A stretch of DNA of 58,785 nucleotides from Salisapilia sapeloensis (lineage: Eukaryota > Oomycota > Peronosporomycetes > Peronosporales > Salisapiliaceae), in the NCBI GenBank assembly GCA_023334545.1, contig JAADVB010000105.1, positions 1 to 58,785 on the forward strand. Direction: 5' to 3'. The first letter of the stretch is position 1, and every line of letters begins with the position of its first letter. The notes beneath the pieces are model-generated. The model was not told the DNA's origin, did no database searches, and saw only the letters and a list, made by a program, of their open reading frames with translations. Below, piece after piece: positions 43,293-52,627 of the stretch. A program made the translations under genes and the position numbers.

Positions 43293-45415
43293 ATGAATCA
43301 CCAAGTCGCTTTGAAACGACCGAAATCATTCTCGAGTATGACTTCGGGAAATCGCTTTTCATTTGATGAACTCTACAGTGCTTTCGGACGATCTTTAGAA
43401 CAAAACGAAAATGGCATTCGGCATGCATCTACGTTTCACCTATCATCGCGTCAGGATGCTAACGACCGGAAACCTGGGCAGGGAAAACGTGGACCTGGTC
43501 GTCAAGATCAACTTCGCCTAGGATCTGCGACTGAGAAAATTAGACATCGAGTCTGCCCAGTTCATCTTTCGTCCTTGTTTGCCCTCCAGAACCCGGATGG
43601 AAGTTGGGACTACTCTAATGACTTTCACGTCACTATGAATGGTGTCGCAACTCGTCCGCCAGAAGGGATATCTGGTAAGCTTTGGGCCACTTCTATTGCT
43701 ATTTTAATATGGAGACAATCGCCAGAATGGTTTTCATTACTGCATGATGCGTACGAGAAGGCTGCCCTCCACCTTGACAATAACGTACTCGCACGTGCTA
43801 GAGGTGGTGTTGACTTGACCTCTGTACACAAGGTGATTTTGAGAAAACATATCGCTTGGTTAGATGCATGTGAACGTTGTTAGCTTGTGTAGATCCGAAC
43901 ATATCCTTTTCAAGATCTGAAAGCACTGGAAGCACGAAGAAAACAAGAGGAAGAAGATCTTTTATCGCAAGAGGAAGAACGCCTGGAGCAGGAACAGAAA
44001 GCAGCTCGCGCAAAGGAAATTCGAGCAATAGAGGATAGTTTCCGACGAGTACGAAAGTTACCAGCCGAAGTACGGACTGAGCTTCTGAACGGATACAACC
44101 AGGACGTGTTTACTGCTTTGCATCCAGAGAAGGCAGTACAGTTTCAAGCTGGCGATGCAGTCGAATATAACGAAGGTGGATCAAATTCCATGTGGAAGAG
44201 CTGTTCGATTCGTAAGATAGTTGACAGCAAAAAAGTCGTGATACGGATGTATAAGCGATCTCGATGCATTGAGCGGCAAGTTTCTACGCATGAGCTACGA
44301 AGACCTCTAGACCAAATTGATTCGTTTCGAAAGAACCATTTGGATAAGTTTCGGTCAGAATGGCAGCTTCCAGCTCGTTGTGCAGACGAGCTAGAGCGAA
44401 TACGAGAGGTGCGTCCTACTATATTTTAATCGTGGAAATAACTATAGCACATGTATCGACTAGGAAGAGAAGAAAGGCAAGTATGTGCGACCGTGGGATG
44501 GACGTCTAGTAGAACGGAAGATATCAAAGACAACATCACTTCCTCAATTAAAGAGGCATTGTGAAACAGACCATGTCAATGATATCGACAAGGCAACGAT
44601 ATCAAACGATGAGAAACTCGATAAAATGTATGAGAAAGCCATGAAACGAGCAATGGATTACGATGGAATTTACAAGAAGACTTGTAAGCTAGTCGGAGTT
44701 GCATGCAAGCAGTACAAAATGGCAGACCTCTTTCGAGATCGACTGCATGCTTTCGATACATTCTTGGCATCGCTGGTGGAATTAATGAGGGCAAGTGTCC
44801 ATGTCTTAAAAGAGATTCGAGCGTGGAAATCCTATTCGTTGCAACTGGGAAATGAAAACTGTCCGCGTATCTTTATGTGGCATGGCAGCAACTTGATCAT
44901 TCGGGTATCCGCCTTTTTATGTATGTGCATGATGAGATGAATGACATGGGTGTATGCAGATAGTTAGATCACTCGATTTCTTGTCAAGTGTCAAGGAGGT
45001 ACGTGGGTGGTACGGCGAAGAGTTTATGTTTGCATTCAATCCGTTCATGCGCTCGATTTCTTTACTGGATAAAGCACATGAGCAGGGTCTGACCTTGACC
45101 CGTGGGCATTCTGTACCACCAAATCATCTTCGAGATGCTGTATGTAATTGGCTCCTCATAAGATCTTTGGTAATCTAATCAAAGTGTAGCTCAAGATAGG
45201 CGAGAGCAAAGGTGGTAACTATGAAATCCCAACATGGTGGCCCGAACGGCATTATGATAGTGAATTGCAAAACCAGATTGCAGCTGCAGAAGAGGTACAT
45301 TTATTTTGTGTTGTCCTTTGATGACGAGTGATTGATCGCAATCTTGATGCAGTTTCTTATAAATGAGCTCGTGGAATGTGGCGTGCTTCAATATCAAGCA
45401 GTCGACGGTACATAG
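43293..45415 (+). CDS. Protein with VWA5A/PARP4-type tail domain and SH3/Tudor-like module
   Basis: Six exons (43293-43832, 43893-44408, 44464-44904, 44960-45139, 45190-45294, 45353-45415; introns 50-60 nt) encode 614 residues. Residues about 85-165 (LFALQNPDGSWD ... LWATSIAILIW) resemble the small domain that ends VIT/VWA proteins such as VWA5A and vault PARP4, here without the VIT or VWA parts. A charged helix (190-240) leads to a beta-rich module (about 262-320; AGDAVEY ... STHELRRPL) that looks SH3/Tudor-like. The remaining ~290 residues are helical and unfamiliar, including a WWPERHY motif close to the end. It starts 85 bp after the preceding gene. Function not assigned. Confidence 0.7.
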
Positions 45416-45565
45416 ATGGCAGAAGATCTACTTTTTCGACACTCTCGTGTCAAATTTACTATAGACTTGTGATCTTGTCTGCTCATGCTGCTTCATCAGT
45501 TGCGCTCGAAACGACGACAAAGGTGACCCGTCCGTCAGTATCTTCCCTAGCTGTCGTCAACACAA

Positions 45566-45790
45566 TTATAAGCACAAATAAATGATTCGTCTGAAGTTGT
45601 TCTGTCGTACGGAATCAGGTTCATGAAGGCGCGAAGGGATCTTGTCATATTTGCCCGTAGCATGCTGCTTCATAGATGACGGCGGGAGCATGACCGCATT
45701 ATCAGCTACCGAGATCTGTTTCAAGGCTGGGAAGCAGCGCACTTTGTTATATCGCTCGGCGTACGCTTGTCTTCGCTTGTACGTGTCCAT
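45566..45790 (-). CDS. Small ORF, possibly a fragment
   Basis: An ATG-initiated frame of 74 codons with coding-like codon choice. The middle (RCFP ... VMLPPSS) faintly recalls the N-terminal Nn domain of UFD1, but the expected continuation is absent, so it may be a truncated copy, an exon of a gene I could not join, or chance. It begins 10 bp after the stop of the adjacent tentative gene on the same strand. Confidence 0.2.
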   Translation of the reverse strand: MDTYKRRQAYAERYNKVRCFPALKQISVADNAVMLPPSSMKQHATGKYDKIPSRLHEPDSVRQNNFRRIIYLCL

Positions 45791-45800
45791 GGCTTAATTC

Positions 45801-46279
45801 TCACGCAATCTTATTCGATATGTCGTTTGAGAAGACGGGGTGGCTCTTGAGGATGTAGATTGTTGAAGTTACCCAAGAGGTAGATTGTCCTCTCGTCACG
45901 TGAGCCAACGTTTCGAAGATGTAACTCAGACGGAGAGGTTGCTTTTTCTCATGATGAGGACGGAGGAAGCCCTCTTCCTTGGCGTGTCTACCCAAGAATA
46001 GGTATGACATGGCAGCCATTGCATCCTGCGACGTGCTCTAAAATTAGCATGATGGAAGAATGGGGTTAGAGGATGAAGGTCAAATCCAGATCTAAAGATC
46101 GGATCAATTCAAACTGGCTTCTTTGCATGCGTTCGTAACTTTAAGTGGTCGTAGCGAATATCTTCCCGCAGCAAAAGACGATCGAGCTAGCATCCTTCCC
46201 TTGTGCCCGCACGCTTACCGCTCCCTTTGCGTGCGTATCCTGCAATCCGTCTTGTCGTCGAAAGAGCAAAAAATCTCAT
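45801..46279 (-). CDS. Small mitochondrial-looking protein, tentative four-exon gene
   Basis: Exons 46219-46279, 46115-46161, 45900-46037 and 45801-45845 join in frame through introns of 57, 77 and 54 nt into a 96-residue protein. The first donor is a strong GTAAGC; the second intron has a CTAAC branch-like site and a pyrimidine tract, though its donor (GTTTGA) is weak. The N-terminus (Met, Phe, Thr, Arg, Ala; no acids in the first 20 residues) looks like a mitochondrial presequence. The rest is basic and not recognised. The last intron has no stop and is a multiple of three, so it may be retained (114 residues). The gene is divergent from the Myb-like factor. Confidence 0.4.
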
Positions 46280-46709
46280 CCTTGTATTCACCTAGCCCGT
46301 GATTGGAGAGAGGAAATTCCAAGTGTACCTGGAGACGAGCCGATCTTACTGCGCTGAACTTCTTCTTCGCTACATTTCACATAGATCGTTTCTCCCTCGA
46401 CATACGAATACCTCGCGTGCATTCGTATCTCTTGAGTACGCTCTACTCGTCCTTCTGGTGCACGAAAACACCTAGCCTACGTCGACCCCATATCCACTCT
46501 TTTCTTGCTACTTTCACTTGGGATTTTTTTTTCAATTTGGAAAAAACAGTGAAGAAAAACGATCCTACTATCCAGTTCGCCAAACGCGAAAGACTCGACG
46601 ATCGCCCACTTGAGATTAGGAAAGCGGATCCCCGATCATTAGCGCTTCAAACGTCGTTTGTGCGCATAAGAACCAAGAGCACCCAGCATTCAATAACTGG
46701 ATCGCAATC
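46280..46709. other. Divergent intergenic region
   Basis: About 430 bases with long T-rich and pyrimidine-rich tracts, including a run of nine T near 46525, lie between the tentative 96-residue gene and the Myb-like gene. The open frame across it is not coding-like; promoter and leader sequences are expected here. Confidence 0.45.
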
Positions 46710-47826
46710 ATGCAGCACGAGACGACGCCGTCCTCGAGCTCTGATCACAATCGCTCGCCCAGTAAGCCTCAGGTACTCATCTTACGACCGTTTCCTCGTC
46801 ACTTGCCTCTCCCTCCTCACACATCTTTTTGCAGGATACTCGCCGATCAAACCCCGGCTTTGGTCTCGCCGATATTTTGAATCGTAGCACTAGCAGCGCC
46901 GCAAGTAGCCCCGACGTGCACCAACCGAGCACGCAACTGTCACCACCAAAGCTGACGCTGCCATCCCTCCACTCTATAAGCAGCCTCAACACTCGGCAGC
47001 AGCCTTCTCACCGAGAAGCGTCGTTCCTATCCACGTCCAATCGTCAGCGAGATACGTCGCGACTTAACTCCTTATCCGAGGCTTCCTCCCACTCACAAAA
47101 GATGGAGCTTCCACCAGGCGAAGATGAAATCACGCGAGGCGGGCGATGGACAGCAGACGAGTACGTATCTTCATTTTCTCCATGTCTATCCCGTTCTAAT
47201 TTTAACGTAGACATGAACGTTTCTTGGCCGGTTTCCGAATGCACGGACACAAATGGAAACGAGTACAGCAAGTAGTTCGCACGAGGTCCGTGACACAGGT
47301 GCGGACGCATGCACAGAAATACCTGCTTAAAGTGGCCAAGTTGAAAGCAGAGAAGGAACAGAATGAACAGTTGGACACGAAAGCATCCGTCACGTCGTCC
47401 GATAAGCGGTACGGCATTTCGTCCATTGCCAATTCAGACCAGTCACCACAGATGAGCGGGCACTCGACCGCGCCTCCGACACCGGATTACCATCATCATT
47501 ACACGGAAGGTTACGAAGACATCATGAACACACGTACGAGCAGCAGTCCACCGCGCCGACAGCCATCGCGCAAGAAGCTTCGCAAGAACGATGCTGGCGA
47601 CAGTGTCGATCAGGAGTACATTGCTGCTGCAGCGACGACGCTGTGCTATTTGATGACACAGAAGATCGACTCGTTATTCGATACGTCCCAAGGCCCGAAC
47701 GATTCGGAGCCGTACGATTGTTACCCTGGCAACGCTCCAAAGGAAGAGCCGAGCGACGATCAGCGCCCTAGTGAAGAGTCTCGAAAGCGCCCCTACTCTC
47801 ATTTTCTCACGGATGACAGGGTATAA
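46710..47826 (+). CDS. SHAQKYF-class Myb-like DNA-binding protein
   Basis: Three exons (46710-46772, 46835-47160, 47211-47826; introns 62 and 50 nt) encode 334 residues. A Ser/Pro-rich N-terminus precedes one Myb repeat (about 122-172). Its first helix is assembled across the second exon join (GRWTADE + HERFLAGF), and its third helix ends RTHAQKYL at 161-168, the oomycete/plant one-repeat signature. Downstream are a Lys/Glu helix, His/Tyr-rich and acidic regions and a helical segment EYIAAAATTLCYLM. Such factors regulate transcription, in plants often of circadian or developmental genes; the targets here are unknown. Confidence 0.85.
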
Positions 47827-48441
47827 TTTTGAGCTTGTAGCACGTGAAGTCATGTACTGAAGATGAAATTAGAGTCCGAAGCGTGAATACTCGTATGAGG
47901 AGGAAGCGGGATACTCTATCGAAGGGAAAAAGTTGTGTCCATAAGACGCAGTCGATGTGGGGCATCTCGAGCGGACCTCCGGTCGTCTTGTGTATAGTTG
48001 AGTATGCTGCGGATGCGTCTGTATATCTGTACTTCCGATATGGAGCAACTGTAGCCATGTCCAAATCTTGATTCAGGTTGGAAAGCATGCTGTTGATAAG
48101 AAAGTATTTAGCGGTCGGACGAGTACAGTATGGTAGGGCAGATGTAGTTGTTTGTAAAGCATTTTTTGCTGAATTCATATTTTTCCCATGCTGCGCTTGG
48201 TCTACCTCTAGTCGATACTTTCACAAGGAAGCATCTAAGCACCATCTACATTCTATGTACCTCCTTCTGTCGATCAATAGATGCGTACAGTTGAGTGGTG
48301 GTTGATGTCAACTGCTTCTCAACTCTCTCATGTCATGTCTACAGTTACACGCAGCATTGCGTTGGCAGCGAGTATGTTAGCCATGCGAAATCCCGACTTA
48401 GTAACATCGTGTACATTGAACAAGAGGATGGTAGCCATCAA
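47827..48441. other. Intergenic region without a convincing gene
   Basis: Open frames occur on both strands, the longest a 123-codon minus-strand frame with a weak N-terminus, but none shows coding-like composition, splice logic or a recognised motif. The start of this stretch should hold the 3' end of the Myb-like gene. Confidence 0.4.
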
Positions 48442-48954
48442 TTAATTCTGGTGTGCATTCCGTCGCTTTGGACGCCCATTACCAATGCTTCGCTTGATGG
48501 GAATGACTGAAGGCGGACTACGTATCTTTTTAGCTTTGCTTTCATCACATCGTTTCATGGTAGCTTGTGCCGTAAAGCTATTCAAGATTGGATTTTTCGT
48601 GTCAATCTGAAGAGTTGTCAAGACAGATCTTATCGCACCTTTAGGTGGCTACATTGTTGGTTTAATGATGCGATCAGTTTTCACATGATACGAAGTAGGA
48701 ATTGTGTGATATACAGATTGTCCTTATCATGTAGCCCTTACGACTTGTTTCGACGTGAATAAACAGTAATGTCTCTATCGCTTGTGTGCATGCAGCTTAA
48801 TTTGGCGTCCATTAAGACCAGCAACCAAGTATGTAATATGCTTCGCAGAGCATAAACATCGAGAATGCCCTAGTACAAGGTGATAACAAGAGACATGATG
48901 TCTACCAAGAACTTGCAATGATGTATGGAATAATGGACATTTCCATGGAAGCAT
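48442..48954 (-). CDS. Hypothetical basic protein, tentative three-exon gene
   Basis: ATG at 48954 follows an in-frame stop. Exons 48858-48954, 48692-48795 and 48442-48648 join in phase (introns 62 and 43 nt) into 135 residues ending in TAA. The last exon alone is open for 69 codons and has a basic, Ser/Pro-containing, nuclear-type C-terminus; stops fall inside both proposed introns. The splice signals are ordinary rather than strong (GTTTAT and GTATCA donors). The product is not recognised. It could instead be a fragment of a decayed element, since the 600 bases upstream contain further stop-interrupted coding-like pieces. Confidence 0.3.
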
Positions 48955-49589
48955 TTATTCGATCGCTCTGCAGAATTCTTGACATATCTCATCGTATCTG
49001 GTAGATTTTCGAATGCACATGCAATAGAAACTCCAAGATATGGGCACTTGACGTATTGATCCTAATCTACCGCCTCGTAGTAAAGTAATGCTTTTTGTGC
49101 ATAAAGGTAAAAATGATAAAGTACGTGTCTAATTGGGATTGTAATCTAGATCAAGATAAGTATCGATGATTGATTCTCGTTCAAGCTTAAATGTAAAAAT
49201 CTCTGTCGGCCGCCCATTGTAAAAGCCGATCCAATGAGCCAATCAATACCACAAATACTTTTTTACCAACACAAGATTAAATTGTCAATCGATTCGCCAT
49301 CTTGTATCCAGAAACCTCGACAATAGCTTCTACAGTAATCAATATAGACGAAAGGATACTTTTGATCGAGCCCACAGTCAATTTAAAGCTCCTACCTCTT
49401 TATGAGCAATGGAACCAAGATCATCATGAACACTGAAAATCGATACCTCGTTCAACAAAGTACCTTGAGGTCGTACGAACTGCTCCTATAAGTTGAAGTG
49501 GATCCATGTAAAAGTGTTGATTGCGTAACCAAAATAACCGTTAAGCAAAAGTTGCTAACGAATGGAGCTCAGAATCGAATTTGGCCAGC
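48955..49589. other. Gene-poor region upstream of RIO2
   Basis: The minus strand carries several stop-interrupted stretches with coding-like composition and splice-like signals, but I could not join them into a gene and competing frames look equally plausible. It may be a pseudogene, a degenerate mobile element, or an unresolved small-exon gene. The RIO2 promoter must be at its right end. Confidence 0.35.
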
Positions 49590-50822
49590 ATGAAGCTCGA
49601 TGTGTCTTCCATGCGGTACTTGACCAAGGAGCACTTTCGTGTGCTTACAGCTATTGAGATGGGCATGAAGAACCATGAAGTCGTGCCAGTGGAACTTATC
49701 ACTTCACTCGCAAAGCTCCGACATGGTGGTTTGAATAAACTATTGTCACACTTGCTACGGAATCGATTAGTGGCACATGAAGCTCAGACATATGACGGCT
49801 ACCGACTTACTTTCAGTGGCTTTGACTTCCTAGCTCTACGTGTATTCCTCCAACGGAACCACATTGCTGGTTTAGGCCGTCAAATCGGCGTCGGCAAGGA
49901 ATCAGACATTTATCTCGCGACGCAAGAAGACGGGACGGAGGTCGCCATCAAGTTCCATCGCCTCGGTCGGACGTCCTTTAAGGCAGTGAAAAGCAAGCGA
50001 GACTACTTGAAGAAACGCAAGTCAGCGAGTTGGTACTACATGTCTCGATTGTCTGCTATGAAAGAATACGCTTTCTTAAAAGCATTATACGCACGAGATT
50101 TCCCAACACCAACGCCCATCGATTGCAATCGACATGCTATTTGCATGAGTCTAGTAGATGGTTATCCGTTGAACCAAGTGCGTCATCTCGCGAATTCAAA
50201 AGACGTGTATGACACAGCGATGAACGTCCTCGTGCGGTTAGCAGAATGCGGTCTTGTCCATTGTGATTTTAACGAGTTTAATCTTATGGTGAATGACGAT
50301 GGGAAGTTGACGATGATCGATTTCCCACAAATGATCTCGACGTCTCATCCGAACGCGACGGAGCTATTCAATCGAGATGTCCATGGCCTTGTTAAATTCT
50401 TCTCTCGTCTCCAAGGAGGTGCATACACGCCAGATAGTTTGCCACAGCTGGATGAGATCGTATCGGAAGTGGAAGAACGACTTGATACGGTCGTTGAAGC
50501 AAGTGGGTTTAATAATGAATTCGGTGAAAGCGCGGATGATTTGTCCATGTTTGCTGCACACCGAGTCGGTTCAGATGACGAGATTGAAGAGGGTAGTGAA
50601 GAAGAAGAGGACGAGAGTGAAGAGGAGGAGGCTAGTGAAGAAGAAGTGGAAGGCATGGAGAACTTGTCTATCCAGCAAGAGCCGGAAGTCGTGGACAGTG
50701 AAGAGATTAAGCGCCAGGTGAAACGAGATTTACATGCGCGACGAAAGGGAGGGAAGCAAAAGTCTAGAAACAGCGCTAAGCTTAGTGTCAAGGGAAAGCT
50801 CGTGCATAAAGAGCGATTTTAA
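49590..50822 (+). CDS. RIO2: RIO2 atypical protein kinase/ATPase
   Basis: One exon of 410 codons. An N-terminal winged-helix domain (about 1-90) is followed by the RIO kinase fold: the flexible loop GVGKESDIY near residue 101, the lysine in VAIKFH, the catalytic HCDFNEFN near 224 and the metal-binding DFPQ near 245. A Glu/Asp/Ser-rich tail and a basic end complete it. RIO2 acts in late maturation of the 40S subunit in the cytoplasm. An in-frame TTG lies three codons upstream; ATG at 49590 gives the family's MKLDxxxMRYL start. The protein is shorter than human RIOK2 because the C-terminal tail is reduced. Confidence 0.95.
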   Translation: MKLDVSSMRYLTKEHFRVLTAIEMGMKNHEVVPVELITSLAKLRHGGLNKLLSHLLRNRLVAHEAQTYDGYRLTFSGFDFLALRVFLQRNHIAGLGRQIGVGKESDIYLATQEDGTEVAIKFHRLGRTSFKAVKSKRDYLKKRKSASWYYMSRLSAMKEYAFLKALYARDFPTPTPIDCNRHAICMSLVDGYPLNQVRHLANSKDVYDTAMNVLVRLAECGLVHCDFNEFNLMVNDDGKLTMIDFPQMISTSHPNATELFNRDVHGLVKFFSRLQGGAYTPDSLPQLDEIVSEVEERLDTVVEASGFNNEFGESADDLSMFAAHRVGSDDEIEEGSEEEEDESEEEEASEEEVEGMENLSIQQEPEVVDSEEIKRQVKRDLHARRKGGKQKSRNSAKLSVKGKLVHKERF

Positions 50823-50916
50823 TTCAGATTAATGTTCCTTTTACGACAATTGATTGCATATATACAAATACTGTTTCCTCGGTAGTCTTTAAATAGCATC
50901 TTCTTCATTTACCAAC

Positions 50917-52576
50917 ATGGATGGAAAGCAAGTGCTAAAGTCTGTGAATCGACCCAAGAGCGCTGGAGAGCTATCAGTAGCAGACGAAGCGACTAGCAGT
51001 CTCGACGACATCGCTCGTCCATTGACGTCAAAGCACTCTCTTGCGCCGATTGTACCGATTCCTCGATTACCTGCTGGATCACTCAATGTAGAATCATCGT
51101 GTTATCGCCTCGGTAGGGAGCGTTATTTGGAGTATGCTATCTAGTCTCATCCTTTTTGTAGTTTATCTCGCGCCAATCCCATCTTTGGAAGAAGTCAAGG
51201 CGAAGCGGTTGTATAGAAACAAAGCTAATCTTCAAATGGAAACCAATGACGATCCTACCTCGCAAGAGCTCCATCTACCGCTTTTTGACTTGAACCAAGG
51301 AGAAGTAGATAAGAATCGTTCCAGGTATCGAATAAAGACAAGGCCTCTACTCAAGAACAAACGACGGACGGGTCGAAAGAAGAAGGCAGTCTCTACTGAA
51401 GGCAGTCAAGAGATGGAAATGAAACGTTTTAAAGCAAAGCTTAGCTATTTACCATCCACAGACGTTGAGCTGGAAGAGTTTTGGGGCATGATCCAAGAGC
51501 TGAAAGCTCGAAGAGCACGCTTACATGCAGTGGAAGCAAATGATGAGCTCTCTCCGGTAATACTTCGTCGGAAATTGGCTTGTGATAAAGCATGGAGAGA
51601 TCAACTTCATAGAGAATGGATGCAGCTACATCACAGTCGTATGCAAAGCTGTCTAGAGAGGAAGAAATATGAAGATGAACTGTACCATCAGCGAGTGTTG
51701 GCATCAACGACAGAACATCGAATCAAAGTACGGCTACTACAAGAACAGCGGGAACAGTACTTGATTCGGATGCACTACATCCTTCCTATTATCTACACGT
51801 GTTCGTTTAGCTCCATACTGCTAGCTAATTTAAAGCGCCACTATGTGAACAAAAGATTATGCCACTGCCTACGCATGTTAGTTCATGTTTGGAGGAAAAG
51901 AAGAGCAAGTCAATCCGCAAACGAAGTTTCTGCACGTATCCTTCGCCACTGGTTAAAGAAGAGCGTTGCAGTTCAATCAGTTAGCTTGCGGGTCTTTCGA
52001 GGCATCCGTCTTTATATTCGAAGGGTGAAAATCTTGCAAATGATCTGGAGGGCAAAGCGAGCAAAGAGGGAATTGCGATATAGACTGGCTGAAAGCTTGT
52101 GGCTAAAGGAAGAGACTAAAATGGTAGAAGCTGCAATCCTTGAGTACCAGAACGAGAAAGCCAAGGAAGGAAATGATCGTTATGTTCGAAGTCGTGCAAG
52201 ACGTAACTTGTCGAAGCGAGGGAATGCAAGGAAAAGATGGTTAGCATTTGTACCGGAAAATATTCGGAAACAGGTCATTTGGGATTACTTGAGTCAAATG
52301 GAACGTGAATACGTTGCAAGATTTAGGAAACAAGAGGAGGAGTTGTTTCCACATTTGGTACAGACACTTCGCTGCAACAATCCTACAAAGTCACGGGAGT
52401 ATATTCGAGCTCTCGCGGCAAACATTATTCGGCAAGGAAAAGTATTTCAGACATTGGAAAAAATACCAGGAGCTGTCGATGAACTCGATGCCATCACCCC
52501 AAGTGATATTCGACAGTCACCGGTTGTGAAATTGATCCGTGAAGGAAGGAAATTGTGGCCACAGGGAGCTATGTAG
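50917..52576 (+). CDS. Basic coiled-coil protein, unknown function
   Basis: Two exons (50917-51112 and 51162-52576; 49-nt intron) encode 536 residues. After a Ser/Pro-rich N-terminus the protein is highly basic and helical, with repeated Arg/Lys-rich IQ-like segments (about 275-365) that could bind calmodulin, though no perfect IQ motif is seen. A conserved-looking C-terminal part (about 400-530) has alternating acidic and basic helices. It follows RIO2 by 94 bp and precedes the caspase-like gene by 51 bp on the same strand. A flagellar or cytoskeletal role is a guess from composition only. Confidence 0.65.
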
Positions 52577-52627
52577 CTTGTTGTATCTATTTTTATACCA
52601 ACGTTTTATATCGCTGGTACATTCACT

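Noticed and set aside
46303-46887. 194-codon plus-strand frame upstream of the Myb-like gene
   Set aside because: It crosses a T-rich leader and the first intron of the Myb-like gene and has unlike-coding composition.
47807-48178. 123-codon minus-strand frame after the Myb-like gene
   Set aside because: It overlaps the 3' end of a confident gene, shows no motif, and could not be joined to other exons.
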